From Arthrobacter castelli DSM 16402 (GTDB taxonomy: Bacteria > Actinomycetota > Actinomycetes > Actinomycetales > Micrococcaceae): a DNA stretch of 64,000 bases. The notes under the pieces are model-generated. The model had not been told where the DNA came from, did no database searches, and worked only from the letters and a program-made list of their open reading frames with translations. This document shows, piece after piece, positions 56,841-64,000 of the stretch; within the stretch, counting starts at the first letter, position 1; the number at the start of each line of letters is the position of its first letter. The translations under genes and the position numbers were made by a program. The DNA lies in assembly GCF_000430705.1 (NCBI RefSeq), contig NZ_AUMN01000002.1, forward strand, positions 339,126 to 403,125, in the 5' to 3' direction.

Positions 56841-57151
56841 AGAACTTCAGGATACCGGCTCGCCCCCGCGCCTGTCTGACGGCAAACTTGACCCCGCTCG
56901 AATGTCCCACCAGTCCACGCGACGGTTGCCGCCGCGACCGGGTCGTCATCGGTGACATCGCACTGCACCGCCAGCGCCTTCAGGCACTTGGCCGCGAGGT
57001 CATCGGCCAGCTTCTGGGCCGGGTCCCCGTCAAGGTCGACGATGGCGACGTTCGCACCAGCTTCGGCGAAAGCGCGGACGGTGGCCGCGCCCATTCCGGC
57101 ACTGCCGCCGGTCACGAAGGCTGTCTCGCCGGTGAAGTAGGTGACGGTCAT
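56837..57151 (-). pseudogene. Truncated SDR
   Basis: ATG 57151 starts a clean SDR N-terminus: TGGSAGMGAATVRAFAEAGA and VAIVDLDGDPAQKLADDLA. After about residue 75 (AAATVAW) the sequence becomes unrelated (TGGTFERGQVCRQTGAGA) and ends at 104 residues. The NAG motif, catalytic Ser and YxxxK are absent, so it cannot be an active enzyme. Deletion or insertion junction near 56920. Confidence 0.8.
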
Positions 57152-57185
57152 GAGCGCGTTCTCCTCGAGTTCGGGCGGTCAGGGG

Positions 57186-57912
57186 TCAGGGACGCGGCAG
57201 GTCGACGCCGGTGTACTCGACCAGAGCTGCGAGCAACTCGTCCTGGAACAGCTCGTCCCGCACCCCCGGATGCGGCTGCACGGTGCGCTGGTGGTGCCAG
57301 TAGCGGCCGGAGACGAGAGCCTCGCGATCCTCTGTGGTGACGAGCCACGCCTGGGTGACGTGGGCGAGTGCGAGGTCATCGCTCGCCCACGGACCGCCCA
57401 TCCTCGTCGGCACCCAGCCAGGGTCGACGGCGTTCGAGAGCACGTCGGGCCGCCGTCGCGCAACGGTATCCATCAAGGTCGTGACGTAGAGCTTGCTGTC
57501 TGAATACGATGCCGTCTTCCGGGAACCGCCCCAGTCCGCTCCCGTGATGTCGGCGCTTCCGCCGTGGTGCATGCTGCTGGAGAGGTAGACCAGCCGCGTC
57601 GCCGAGATGAGCGCGGTGAGCACATAAGGCGCGATGACGTTGACCGGCAGCAGCCCGGGGCCGTCGATGACCCCGGCGTTGTGGATGACGGCGTCGATGG
57701 GTCCGAGCCGGTTCGCCTGCTCGGCGATGGCCTGCACCTCGTCGAGGTGCGCGAGGTCGCCGACAACGCTCACAGCGCCCCGGGAGGTCAAATCTTCGAC
57801 GGCGCTCAGGGTTTCGTGCATGGACGACGACGTCGTGTCCGTCGTCGAGCAGTGACGCGGCGGTGGCCCGGCCCACGCCGTCGGTGGACCCAGTGATCAG
57901 GATGCGCGACAT
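57186..57912 (-). pseudogene. SDR with a frameshift
   Basis: MSRILITGSTDGVGRATAAS starts at 57912; after VVVHARNPE the reading frame shifts near 57815. The second frame (SAVEDLTSRGAVSVVGDL) continues through VIHNAGV, LVYLSSSMHHGG and YSDSK to the stop at 57186. Together they make a full-length SDR of about 240 residues. Mutation, sequencing error or programmed shift cannot be separated here. Confidence 0.8.
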
Positions 57913-57928
57913 GAAATGCTCCTGCCGG

Positions 57929-58594
57929 TCATGCGGTCCCATCGCCAACAAAGGTGTGGAACTCGCCGCGGTCGCGGTGCAGAGACCAGATGCGATCGGC
58001 CAAAGCTTCGGGCTCGTGGTCGGGCTCGCCGCCGCCGATGCCGCGCGGGATGATCAGCTGCGCGACGTGGATGCCGTCGTCCGCGAGGGCGTCGTGGAGC
58101 ATCTGCCCATAGGCAGACTCACCGGCGAAGGCGACCGAGGTGCCGGCCACGCCGCCACTCGGGCGCACGGCGCTGGACCCGTTGATGAACAGGATCGTCC
58201 CGCGGCCCAGCTCCCGCAGACCGGGCAGAACGTGCTGCACTGCAGTGACGGGCCCGTACACGGACTGCTCGACGGGGCCGACGAGATCCTCGGCGGTGGT
58301 CTCGAGCACCGGCTTCATAAACTCCTCCGCCGGGACCGGACTGTACTGCAAGACCTCGATCGGGCCCAGCTCCGCGGCCGCGGCGTCGAGGGCGGCCCGC
58401 AGCGCCTGCGGCTCGCGGACGTTCGCCGCGTAGCCGCGGGCGGTGATATCCTCGTCGGTCAGCTCAGCGGCGAGCGTGTCGACGTTGGCCTGAGTGCGGG
58501 AGATGAGCGCGACGGCAAATCCTTCTCGGCCGAAGCGGCGTGCGGTGGCCTGGCCGAGTCCGGCCCCGGCTCCGATGATGGCGATGGTGGTCAT
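57929..58594 (-). CDS. SDR-family protein lacking the YxxxK motif
   Basis: 221 residues. Cofactor loop IIGAGAGLGQATA is good and the serine segment ILFINGSSAVRPSGG is present, but where YxxxK is expected it reads FAGES. Such sequences are common in the 'short-chain dehydrogenase of unknown type' group beside MFS and alcohol dehydrogenase genes. It may bind NADP without classic catalysis. Confidence 0.82.
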   Translation of the reverse strand: MTTIAIIGAGAGLGQATARRFGREGFAVALISRTQANVDTLAAELTDEDITARGYAANVREPQALRAALDAAAAELGPIEVLQYSPVPAEEFMKPVLETTAEDLVGPVEQSVYGPVTAVQHVLPGLRELGRGTILFINGSSAVRPSGGVAGTSVAFAGESAYGQMLHDALADDGIHVAQLIIPRGIGGGEPDHEPEALADRIWSLHRDRGEFHTFVGDGTA

Positions 58595-58703
58595 GATCGT
58601 CCTTTGTTCGGTGAAGATTCTTCAGCAATGGCGGGCTCCCGCCCGGATGTGGTCTCCACTCTAAGAAGCGTCCGGCACGGGCAGGAGGCCCTGTGGGTAC
58701 ACC

Positions 58704-59687
58704 TCAGGCCCCGGGAGACAGCAGGATCTTGCCGATGCTCTCGCGACTCTCCAGCACACGGTGCGCCTCGGCCGCCTCGGTCAGCGGCAGGGTGGTGTGG
58801 ATCCGCGAGGTCAGCCAACCCTGTTCGATACCATCGAGGACATCACCGGCGCGGGCGAGCAGCTCCTCGTGAGTGCCGATGCCGTCAGCGACATCGCCGC
58901 CGGAGACGGTGCGGGAGCGACTGATAAGGTCACCGGGACCGAACGGCTCGGCCGGGCCGGAGGCGGCTCCGAAGACGACGATGTTCCCACGCGTGGCAAC
59001 CGCGCGGAGATCTCCGTCGAAAGTCGCCTTCCCGACGCCGTCGACGATGAGGTCGACCCCGTGCCCGTCGGTCAGGTGCAGCACCTCGTCGGCGAAGTCG
59101 CGCCTGGTGTAGTCGATGACCTCGTCCGCGCCGGCCTCGCGCGCCGCCTCTGCCTTCGTCGCAGAGGAGACCGTGCCGATGACGCGTGCGCCGAAGTGCT
59201 TCGCGAACTGCACGAGCATGAGACCCACTCCCCCGGCCGCGGCGTGCACGAGAACGGTGTCTTTACGGGTGGGCAGGCAGAACTCGGTGATGAGGTACTG
59301 GGCGGTGACGCCCTGCATACCGAACGCCGCGCCCTGCTCGAACGAGACGTCGTCGGGAAGCGGGATCAGACTGCCGACCGGGACGACAGCGGCCTCGGCA
59401 TAGGAGCCGCGCCAGCGGGCGTATGCGACCCGGTCGCCGCGCTTCACCGCGGTCACGTCCGAGCCGACGGCCTCGACGACGCCGGCGGCCTCCATGCCCG
59501 GCACGAAGGGCACGGGCACGGGGTCGAAGCCTCGGCGCTGGTAGACGTCGGTGAAATTGACCCCGATCATCTCGTGCCGGATCAGTGCTTCGCCTGCCGC
59601 GGGAGCGGGCAGTGTGATGTCTTGGACGGCGAGGACGTCAGGACCTCCGGTGCGGTCGACGACGATCCCGGTGGCAGTGATGCTCAT
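58704..59687 (-). CDS. Quinone oxidoreductase (zeta-crystallin type)
   Basis: 327 residues, zinc-free MDR. NFTDVYQRRG, VPFVPGMEAAGVV and the NADPH loop AAAGGVGLMLVQFAKHFGA mark NADPH:quinone reductases, which also reduce enals. No structural-zinc cysteines. ATG at 59687. It lies 109 bases after the SDR start, in the same minus-strand run. Confidence 0.92.
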   Translation of the reverse strand: MSITATGIVVDRTGGPDVLAVQDITLPAPAAGEALIRHEMIGVNFTDVYQRRGFDPVPVPFVPGMEAAGVVEAVGSDVTAVKRGDRVAYARWRGSYAEAAVVPVGSLIPLPDDVSFEQGAAFGMQGVTAQYLITEFCLPTRKDTVLVHAAAGGVGLMLVQFAKHFGARVIGTVSSATKAEAAREAGADEVIDYTRRDFADEVLHLTDGHGVDLIVDGVGKATFDGDLRAVATRGNIVVFGAASGPAEPFGPGDLISRSRTVSGGDVADGIGTHEELLARAGDVLDGIEQGWLTSRIHTTLPLTEAAEAHRVLESRESIGKILLSPGA

Positions 59688-59756
59688 AGGTACTCCAGAT
59701 CAGAGGTGGACGGACTGGCGCGGCGGACGGCAACGTTCCAGTCCGCCGCGTCCGGT

Positions 59757-60800
59757 TTACGGGCGGACGAGGACCTTGAGGCTCTTGCGCTCGTCCATGT
59801 CGCGGTATCCGGCGGGGACGCCGGCCAGATCCGTCATGGTGTCAAAGACTTTGCCGGGCTCGATTGTGCCGTCGAGGATGTCGGGCATGAGCTCCTCGAT
59901 GTAGGCGCGGACCGGGGCAGGTCCACCGGCGAGACGGATGTTGCCGCCGAACAGACTGGTAAACCCGACCGGGGCATCGTCGTATTGCGGCACCCCGACG
60001 CGGCTGATCACGCCGCCGGGGCGGACGACGCCGAGAGCCTGTTCGTAGGCGGGCATGTGCCCGACGGCCTCGAGCACGGCATGGGAGCCGTGGCCGCCGG
60101 TGAGATCGCGGACCTTGGCGATGCCCTCCTTGCCGCGCTCGGCAACGACGTCGGTCGCCCCGAACTCGCGCCCGAGGTAGGTGCGGACCTCGTGGCGGCC
60201 CATGAGGACGATCTGTTCCGCGCCGAGGCGCTTGGCCGACAGGACGGCCATCAGTCCGACCGCGCCGTCGCCGATTACGGTCACGCGCTGGCCGGGCTTG
60301 ATGCCGGCCATCTTTGCGGCGTGGTAGCCGGTGCCGAACACATCGGCCAGGGTCAGCAGCGACGGGATCAGTGCCGAGTCCGGCGCGACGGGCAGCTTCA
60401 CCAGAGTGCCGTCGGCCAACGGCACCCGGATCGCCTCGGCCTGGCCACCCTCATCGGCGATGCCGTCGAGGAACGTCGCCTCGTGGTGGGTGCAGGACGT
60501 CTGGAGGTTCTCGCGGCAGAACTCACACACGTTGTCCGAGATCGCGAACGGCGAGACGACCAGATCCCCCTTCTTCAGGGTGGTGACGTCTGCGCCGACC
60601 TCCTCGATGACGCCGATGAGCTCGTGGCCCATTCTCGCAGGGCCGTCCTCGGCGGTCATCTGGTGGTAGGGGTGCAGGTCGGACCCGCAGATGCAGGACG
60701 CGGTGACCCGCACCAGGGCATCGGTCGGGTTCCTGATCACCGAGTCGGGGACGTCCTCGATCCGGACGTCGCCTGCTTGGTACATGAGTGTTGCGCGCAT
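59757..60800 (-). CDS. Zinc-dependent alcohol dehydrogenase (second copy)
   Basis: 347 residues; same architecture as the protein at 52582: CICGSDLHPY, MGHEL, VIGDGAVGLMAVLSA, and a structural lobe DNVCEFCRENLQTSC again missing the first cysteine. The pair clearly shares an ancestor. GGAGAACACACC precedes the ATG at 60800. Confidence 0.92.
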   Translation of the reverse strand: MRATLMYQAGDVRIEDVPDSVIRNPTDALVRVTASCICGSDLHPYHQMTAEDGPARMGHELIGVIEEVGADVTTLKKGDLVVSPFAISDNVCEFCRENLQTSCTHHEATFLDGIADEGGQAEAIRVPLADGTLVKLPVAPDSALIPSLLTLADVFGTGYHAAKMAGIKPGQRVTVIGDGAVGLMAVLSAKRLGAEQIVLMGRHEVRTYLGREFGATDVVAERGKEGIAKVRDLTGGHGSHAVLEAVGHMPAYEQALGVVRPGGVISRVGVPQYDDAPVGFTSLFGGNIRLAGGPAPVRAYIEELMPDILDGTIEPGKVFDTMTDLAGVPAGYRDMDERKSLKVLVRP

Positions 60801-60834
60801 GGTGTGTTCTCCTTCGTGGGTTGATGTCGAGTGG

Positions 60835-62079
60835 TCAGAGGGATGAGTTCGGCTCGACGATTCGCCGGCGAGTAATGACCATGAGAATCGATGCGGGGAT
60901 CACGGTCAGTGCGACGATCACCGTACCCACCACTGCCGGGCCGGTCAGGCCCAGTGACGTGGTGAGGGTGGCTCCGGCAATGGTGGTGCCGATGGCGGTA
61001 CCGGCGTTGAACGCCGCGACTGCGAGCCCTGATCCGAGAGTGGCCGCTCGGCCGGCGTAGCCGACGGCGAGGTGGATGAGCACGCTGTTGGCGCTGAGCC
61101 CGAATGCGCCCAGCAGCACCACGAGCACGACGGTGGTCCAGGTCGATCCAGTCAGCAGGGCCATCGCGAGCAGCACGAGCGTCGTCGCGACGGGGGTCAC
61201 GATCGTCACCACGTGTGCATGCTTGTCGCCCAGCCGGCCTCCGAGCAGGGTGCCGAGGAAAGAGCAGATGCCGAAACCCGCGAGCACCAGTGGAACGAGT
61301 CCAACAGACACACCGGCCTGGTCGGTGAGGATCGGCGCGATGAACGAGTACGCGGCGAGCACGCCGCCGGTCGTCGTCAGGCACGCGGCCAGGACGAGCC
61401 AGAGACGCGGTGAACGGAGATCCGCGAGCCCGGAGAGCGCTGATGACCCCTGCGGATGGGCCTCGTCCGCGGGGACCAGCCGCGCGATGAACACCACGGC
61501 GATGGCCGCGGCGATCCCGAGCGCCCAGAAGGTGCCCCGCCAGCCCACGTGCTGGGCGAGGAACGCGCCGATCGGCACGCCCAGCACTGTGGCCAGCGAA
61601 CCGCCCGCGGCCACGACTCCCACGGCGGAGGATTTCAACGAGGAGCCCACGACGTTCGAGGCAACGACCGCGGAGACAGCCCAGAATGCGCCCGTTGCCA
61701 GGGCGGTGACGAAGCGCGCGGTCGTGAGGATCGTGAGGTCCGAGCCGAGCGCGACGACCACGTGCCCGGCGACGAACACGACGAGGGCGATGAGGAGCGT
61801 GAGCTTCTTCGACAGCCGCATCGTTAGCATTCCCAGCAGCGGTGCGCCGATGACCATGCCGATGGCGAACACCGTGATCAGCGACCCGGCCTGGCCGAGC
61901 GAGATGCCCAGGTCGCTCGAGATCTCGGGCAGGATGCCCGCGACGACGAACTCGGTGGTGAGCATCAGGAACGTGCCCAGCGCCAGGACGTAGACGACGA
62001 GTGGAAGACGGTTTTTGGGCGTAGCTCCGCCGGTCGCGGGCTGCGTCGGGGCGGAAGCCGTGGGGGCTTCGTTCTGCAT
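60835..62079 (-). CDS. MFS efflux transporter, DHA1 type (second copy)
   Basis: 414 residues, twelve membrane segments; TTEFVVAGILPEISSDLG and GWRGTFWALGIAAAIA mirror the protein at 50682. The first gene of the minus-strand operon leading to the SDRs; diverges from the second regulator. ATG at 62079. Confidence 0.9.
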   Translation of the reverse strand: MQNEAPTASAPTQPATGGATPKNRLPLVVYVLALGTFLMLTTEFVVAGILPEISSDLGISLGQAGSLITVFAIGMVIGAPLLGMLTMRLSKKLTLLIALVVFVAGHVVVALGSDLTILTTARFVTALATGAFWAVSAVVASNVVGSSLKSSAVGVVAAGGSLATVLGVPIGAFLAQHVGWRGTFWALGIAAAIAVVFIARLVPADEAHPQGSSALSGLADLRSPRLWLVLAACLTTTGGVLAAYSFIAPILTDQAGVSVGLVPLVLAGFGICSFLGTLLGGRLGDKHAHVVTIVTPVATTLVLLAMALLTGSTWTTVVLVVLLGAFGLSANSVLIHLAVGYAGRAATLGSGLAVAAFNAGTAIGTTIAGATLTTSLGLTGPAVVGTVIVALTVIPASILMVITRRRIVEPNSSL

Positions 62080-62203
62080 GGATACCTCATAGACGAATGG
62101 ACGATGTTCGGTCGTTATCCATTTGATCGCTGATCGCGCAGGCGGGGAAGGTCGAGTTCATAGGGGGGAGAAGATCGACCCCCTTCGCGCGAGGGATCGC
62201 TTC

Positions 62204-62215
62204 TATGCTTGGACC
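62204..62215 (+). promoter_or_regulatory. Leaderless -10 box of the second regulator
   Basis: TATGCT (62204-62209) lies six bases before the ATG at 62216, leaving no space for a ribosome site. No clear -35 is seen; an imperfect inverted repeat (AATGGA/TCCATT) lies about 100 bases upstream, near the MFS start. Confidence 0.55.
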
Positions 62216-63145
62216 ATGGACAACCGCGACGACATCAAGGGCTTCCTCGCCAGCCGGCGCGCGAAGCTGACCCCTGACATGGTCGGGCTGCCCACCAGCG
62301 CCCGCCGCCGCGTCCCCGGACTGCGCCGCGAAGAGGTCGCCGTCCTCGCCGGAGTGAGCACCGAGTGGTACACCCGACTGGAGAAGGGCCACATCGGCGA
62401 GGTCTCCGAGGACGTCCTCGATGCCGTCGCCGAAGCACTGCGGCTCGACGACGACGAACGCACCTACCTGAACGACCTCGCCCGCGCCGCCAAGCCCGCC
62501 CGTCGCAAGGCTGCCCGCCGCCGGGAGGTCCCGATCGCTCCGCAGGTGCAGTGGATGCTCGACTCGATCACCATGTCGGCGGCGTTCGTGCGCAACGGAC
62601 GCCTCGACGTCATCGGCTCCAACGCGCTCGGCCGCGCCCTGCACGCCCCCATGTTCGAAAGCCCCACCGCCGCGGCGCACGGCAAGCCGAACTTCGCCCG
62701 GTACCACTTCCTCGACGAGTCCTCCAAGGACTTCTTCGTCGACTGGGAATCAGGAGCCGCGGCCACCGTGGCGCTGCTGCGCGCCGAGGCCGGCCGCGAG
62801 CCCTACGACAAGACTCTGCGCGAACTGATCGGCGAACTGTCCACCGCGAGCGAGGAGTTTAGCGCCTACTGGGCCTCCCACGACATCCGCATCCGCCACG
62901 AGGGCACCAAGCGTCTGCAGCATCCCGAGATCGGCGAGATCGAGCTCACCTACCAGTCCGTAGACCTCCCGACCGCGAAGCGGGCCTGGCACGACCTGTC
63001 TTTCTACACTGCCGAGCCCGGCTCACAGCACGAGGCGAACCTCAAGCTCCTGGCGAGCTGGGCGGCACCGAGCGCAGCAAGGTCCGGCGCACCCGCGGAC
63101 GACTCCACGGTTCCCACGCAGCGGGCCGACGAGCAGAGCCCCTGA
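62216..63145 (+). CDS. XRE-family regulator with MmyB-like domain (second copy)
   Basis: 309 residues. Helix-turn-helix VPGLRREEVAVLAGVSTEWYTRLEKG, then the MmyB-like ligand domain and a Ser/Thr-rich tail. Paralogue of the protein at 55056. Probably controls the divergent MFS-dehydrogenase-SDR operon. ATG 62216 is the family start (MDNRDDIKGFLASRRAKL). Confidence 0.9.
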   Translation: MDNRDDIKGFLASRRAKLTPDMVGLPTSARRRVPGLRREEVAVLAGVSTEWYTRLEKGHIGEVSEDVLDAVAEALRLDDDERTYLNDLARAAKPARRKAARRREVPIAPQVQWMLDSITMSAAFVRNGRLDVIGSNALGRALHAPMFESPTAAAHGKPNFARYHFLDESSKDFFVDWESGAAATVALLRAEAGREPYDKTLRELIGELSTASEEFSAYWASHDIRIRHEGTKRLQHPEIGEIELTYQSVDLPTAKRAWHDLSFYTAEPGSQHEANLKLLASWAAPSAARSGAPADDSTVPTQRADEQSP

Positions 63146-63675
63146 GCCGAGCCGCAATGGACCGGGCTCGATCGCATCGCTGCCTCGTCGTCCACACTTC
63201 GCAGACGACGACTCGGAGAGGCCCGTGTTGCTCTGACATCACTACGTCCCCCACACCTCTCCACGATGCGCACTTGGGGGATTTCCCTCAGCCGGGGCCA
63301 AGGAGGAGCCTCGATGCCTAGTCGATCCGTCGTTCCATGGCTCCATTCTCCCCGAGCGCCCCACTGGGTCACCGACCTCGGCACATATCGAGCGGATGCG
63401 GGTCTTCGTCGGTACTCGCAACCAGGCTCAGAAACGGGGCTGACCAGGCCAAACGCGGGGCCTGGAGTTCGGAACACCACCTAGACATTTTAGGGCGGTG
63501 ACCCGGCGGAGTACGCATGTTTAGGTTAAAGGCGAACCACTGCTACTTTAGCACAAGGAGTCAATGGCTGTGCCATTATCGCACTACAATTCACCCATGA
63601 GTGCCTAAGGAGTCATCCATCTCTCCGAACGCAAATGAGCGAGACACATGCTGGAACCTGGACGTCCGCGGTCAC
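63146..63675. other. Intergenic stretch, no gene seen
   Basis: About 530 bases between the second regulator and the IS element. From about 63480 it is visibly poorer in G and C than its surroundings. No frame with coding character, RNA gene or clear hairpin was found. AAGGAG occurs at 63557 and 63608 but no good frame follows. Confidence 0.5.
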
Positions 63676-64000
63676 TAGTGGTCCGTCTCAGTTTTGGTTT
63701 GCCTGTTCGGTGAGCGTGGCTCGTGCGCGGGCGACTTTCGCGAGGATTGACTCTGCGGTGGCGGTCCATACGTATGGCTTCGGATCCTCGTTGTTCGCTT
63801 CCATGTACTGGCCGATACTGTCGACGAGGTCGGGTACTGATCGGAAGATCCCGCGGCGCAGGTTCTTCTCGGTAAGGTCCCGGAACCAGCGTTCGACCTG
63901 ATTCAGCCACGACGACGAGGTCGGCGTGAAGTGGAAGTGGAACCGGGGATGCTTCTTAACCCACTGCCGGACGTCGGCGTGCTTATGAGTGGCATAGTTG
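63676..64000 (-). mobile_element. IS630-type element, partial (runs off window)
   Basis: The element contains the transposase 3' end. TA at 63676-63677, just outside the likely left terminus (GTGGTCCGTCTCAG), fits the TA target of IS630 elements. The other end is outside the window. Confidence 0.65.
63688..64000 (-). CDS. IS630-family transposase, C-terminal part
   Basis: 104 codons are inside the window, ending TGA at 63688. NYATHKHADVRQWVKKHP, FHFTPTSSSWLNQVERWF and LVDSIGQYMEAN are the C-terminal DDE-fold segments of IS630 transposases; the final catalytic Glu is in NQVERW. The start lies right of the window. Confidence 0.92.
   Translation of the reverse strand, partial: NYATHKHADVRQWVKKHPRFHFHFTPTSSSWLNQVERWFRDLTEKNLRRGIFRSVPDLVDSIGQYMEANNEDPKPYVWTATAESILAKVARARATLTEQANQN

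Noticed and set aside
58761..60824. A 687-codon plus-strand frame opposite the quinone reductase and alcohol dehydrogenase
   Set aside because: Asp/Gly/Ala/His-rich with no domain; the minus-strand proteins carry complete family motifs.
63635..63901. A plus-strand gene over the IS element
   Set aside because: It is antisense to the IS630 transposase, whose protein motifs are clear.

Overview
The window is from a high-GC Gram-positive actinobacterium. The best fit is the order Micrococcales, close to Arthrobacter. Supporting signs are the choline oxidase that closely resembles my memory of Arthrobacter globiformis CodA, a DUF3000-RNase D pair, an actinobacterial tryptophan-associated membrane protein, an HGxxPAAW small membrane protein, many GTG starts, and apparent leaderless promoters with TAnnnT -10 boxes. 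I ran no database search. Family calls come from reading motifs, and similarity statements are from memory.

Region 1 (1-28.5 kb, almost all minus strand) is core metabolism in tightly packed operons. Transcription runs right to left: hisI-trpE-membrane protein-HGxxPAAW protein-trpC-trpB-trpA-lgt, then gltB-gltD (cut by the window start). Behind these lie def-fmt-rsmB-rpe, an FMN riboswitch, pnuX-ribD-ribE-ribB-ribA-ribH (a complete riboflavin set) and hisE-hisG-hisF. Most joints are ATGA, GTGA or 8-base overlaps, so translation is probably coupled. A PD-(D/E)XK-like protein and a betB-codA pair (choline to glycine betaine) complete the region.

Region 2 (28.5-50 kb) is mixed. It holds a tRNA cluster (Val, Gly, Cys, Val), an MT0933-like small protein, zapE, a rhodanese and SufE-like pair, msrB, several SDR proteins, a DUF6421 protein coupled to an SDR behind a doubled operator-like repeat, DUF3000-rnd, a fadB-type beta-oxidation protein, a PduO-type cobalamin adenosyltransferase, a BCCT betaine transporter (which works with codA and betB in osmoprotection) and dxs. 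Two very small genes and a coding remnant lie between the BCCT gene and dxs.

Region 3 (about 50.2-64 kb) looks like an inserted accessory island. On its left are a strong hairpin and what may be the last codons of aconitase. On its right is a partial IS630-type element. The cargo is two related redox modules in roughly mirror arrangement. Each has an MFS exporter, a zinc-dependent alcohol dehydrogenase and an XRE/MmyB-like regulator. Accessory genes are a cupin, DUF2255, an AroE-like protein, a carboxymuconolactone decarboxylase-like protein, a GlcG/HbpS-like protein, SDRs and a quinone oxidoreductase. The island also holds a broken aldo/keto reductase, a truncated SDR and a frameshifted SDR. 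Both regulators appear to be read from leaderless mRNAs, and in the left module the regulator and the cupin operon share promoter and operator sequence. This suggests a self-controlled response to a reactive small molecule whose identity the sequence does not show.
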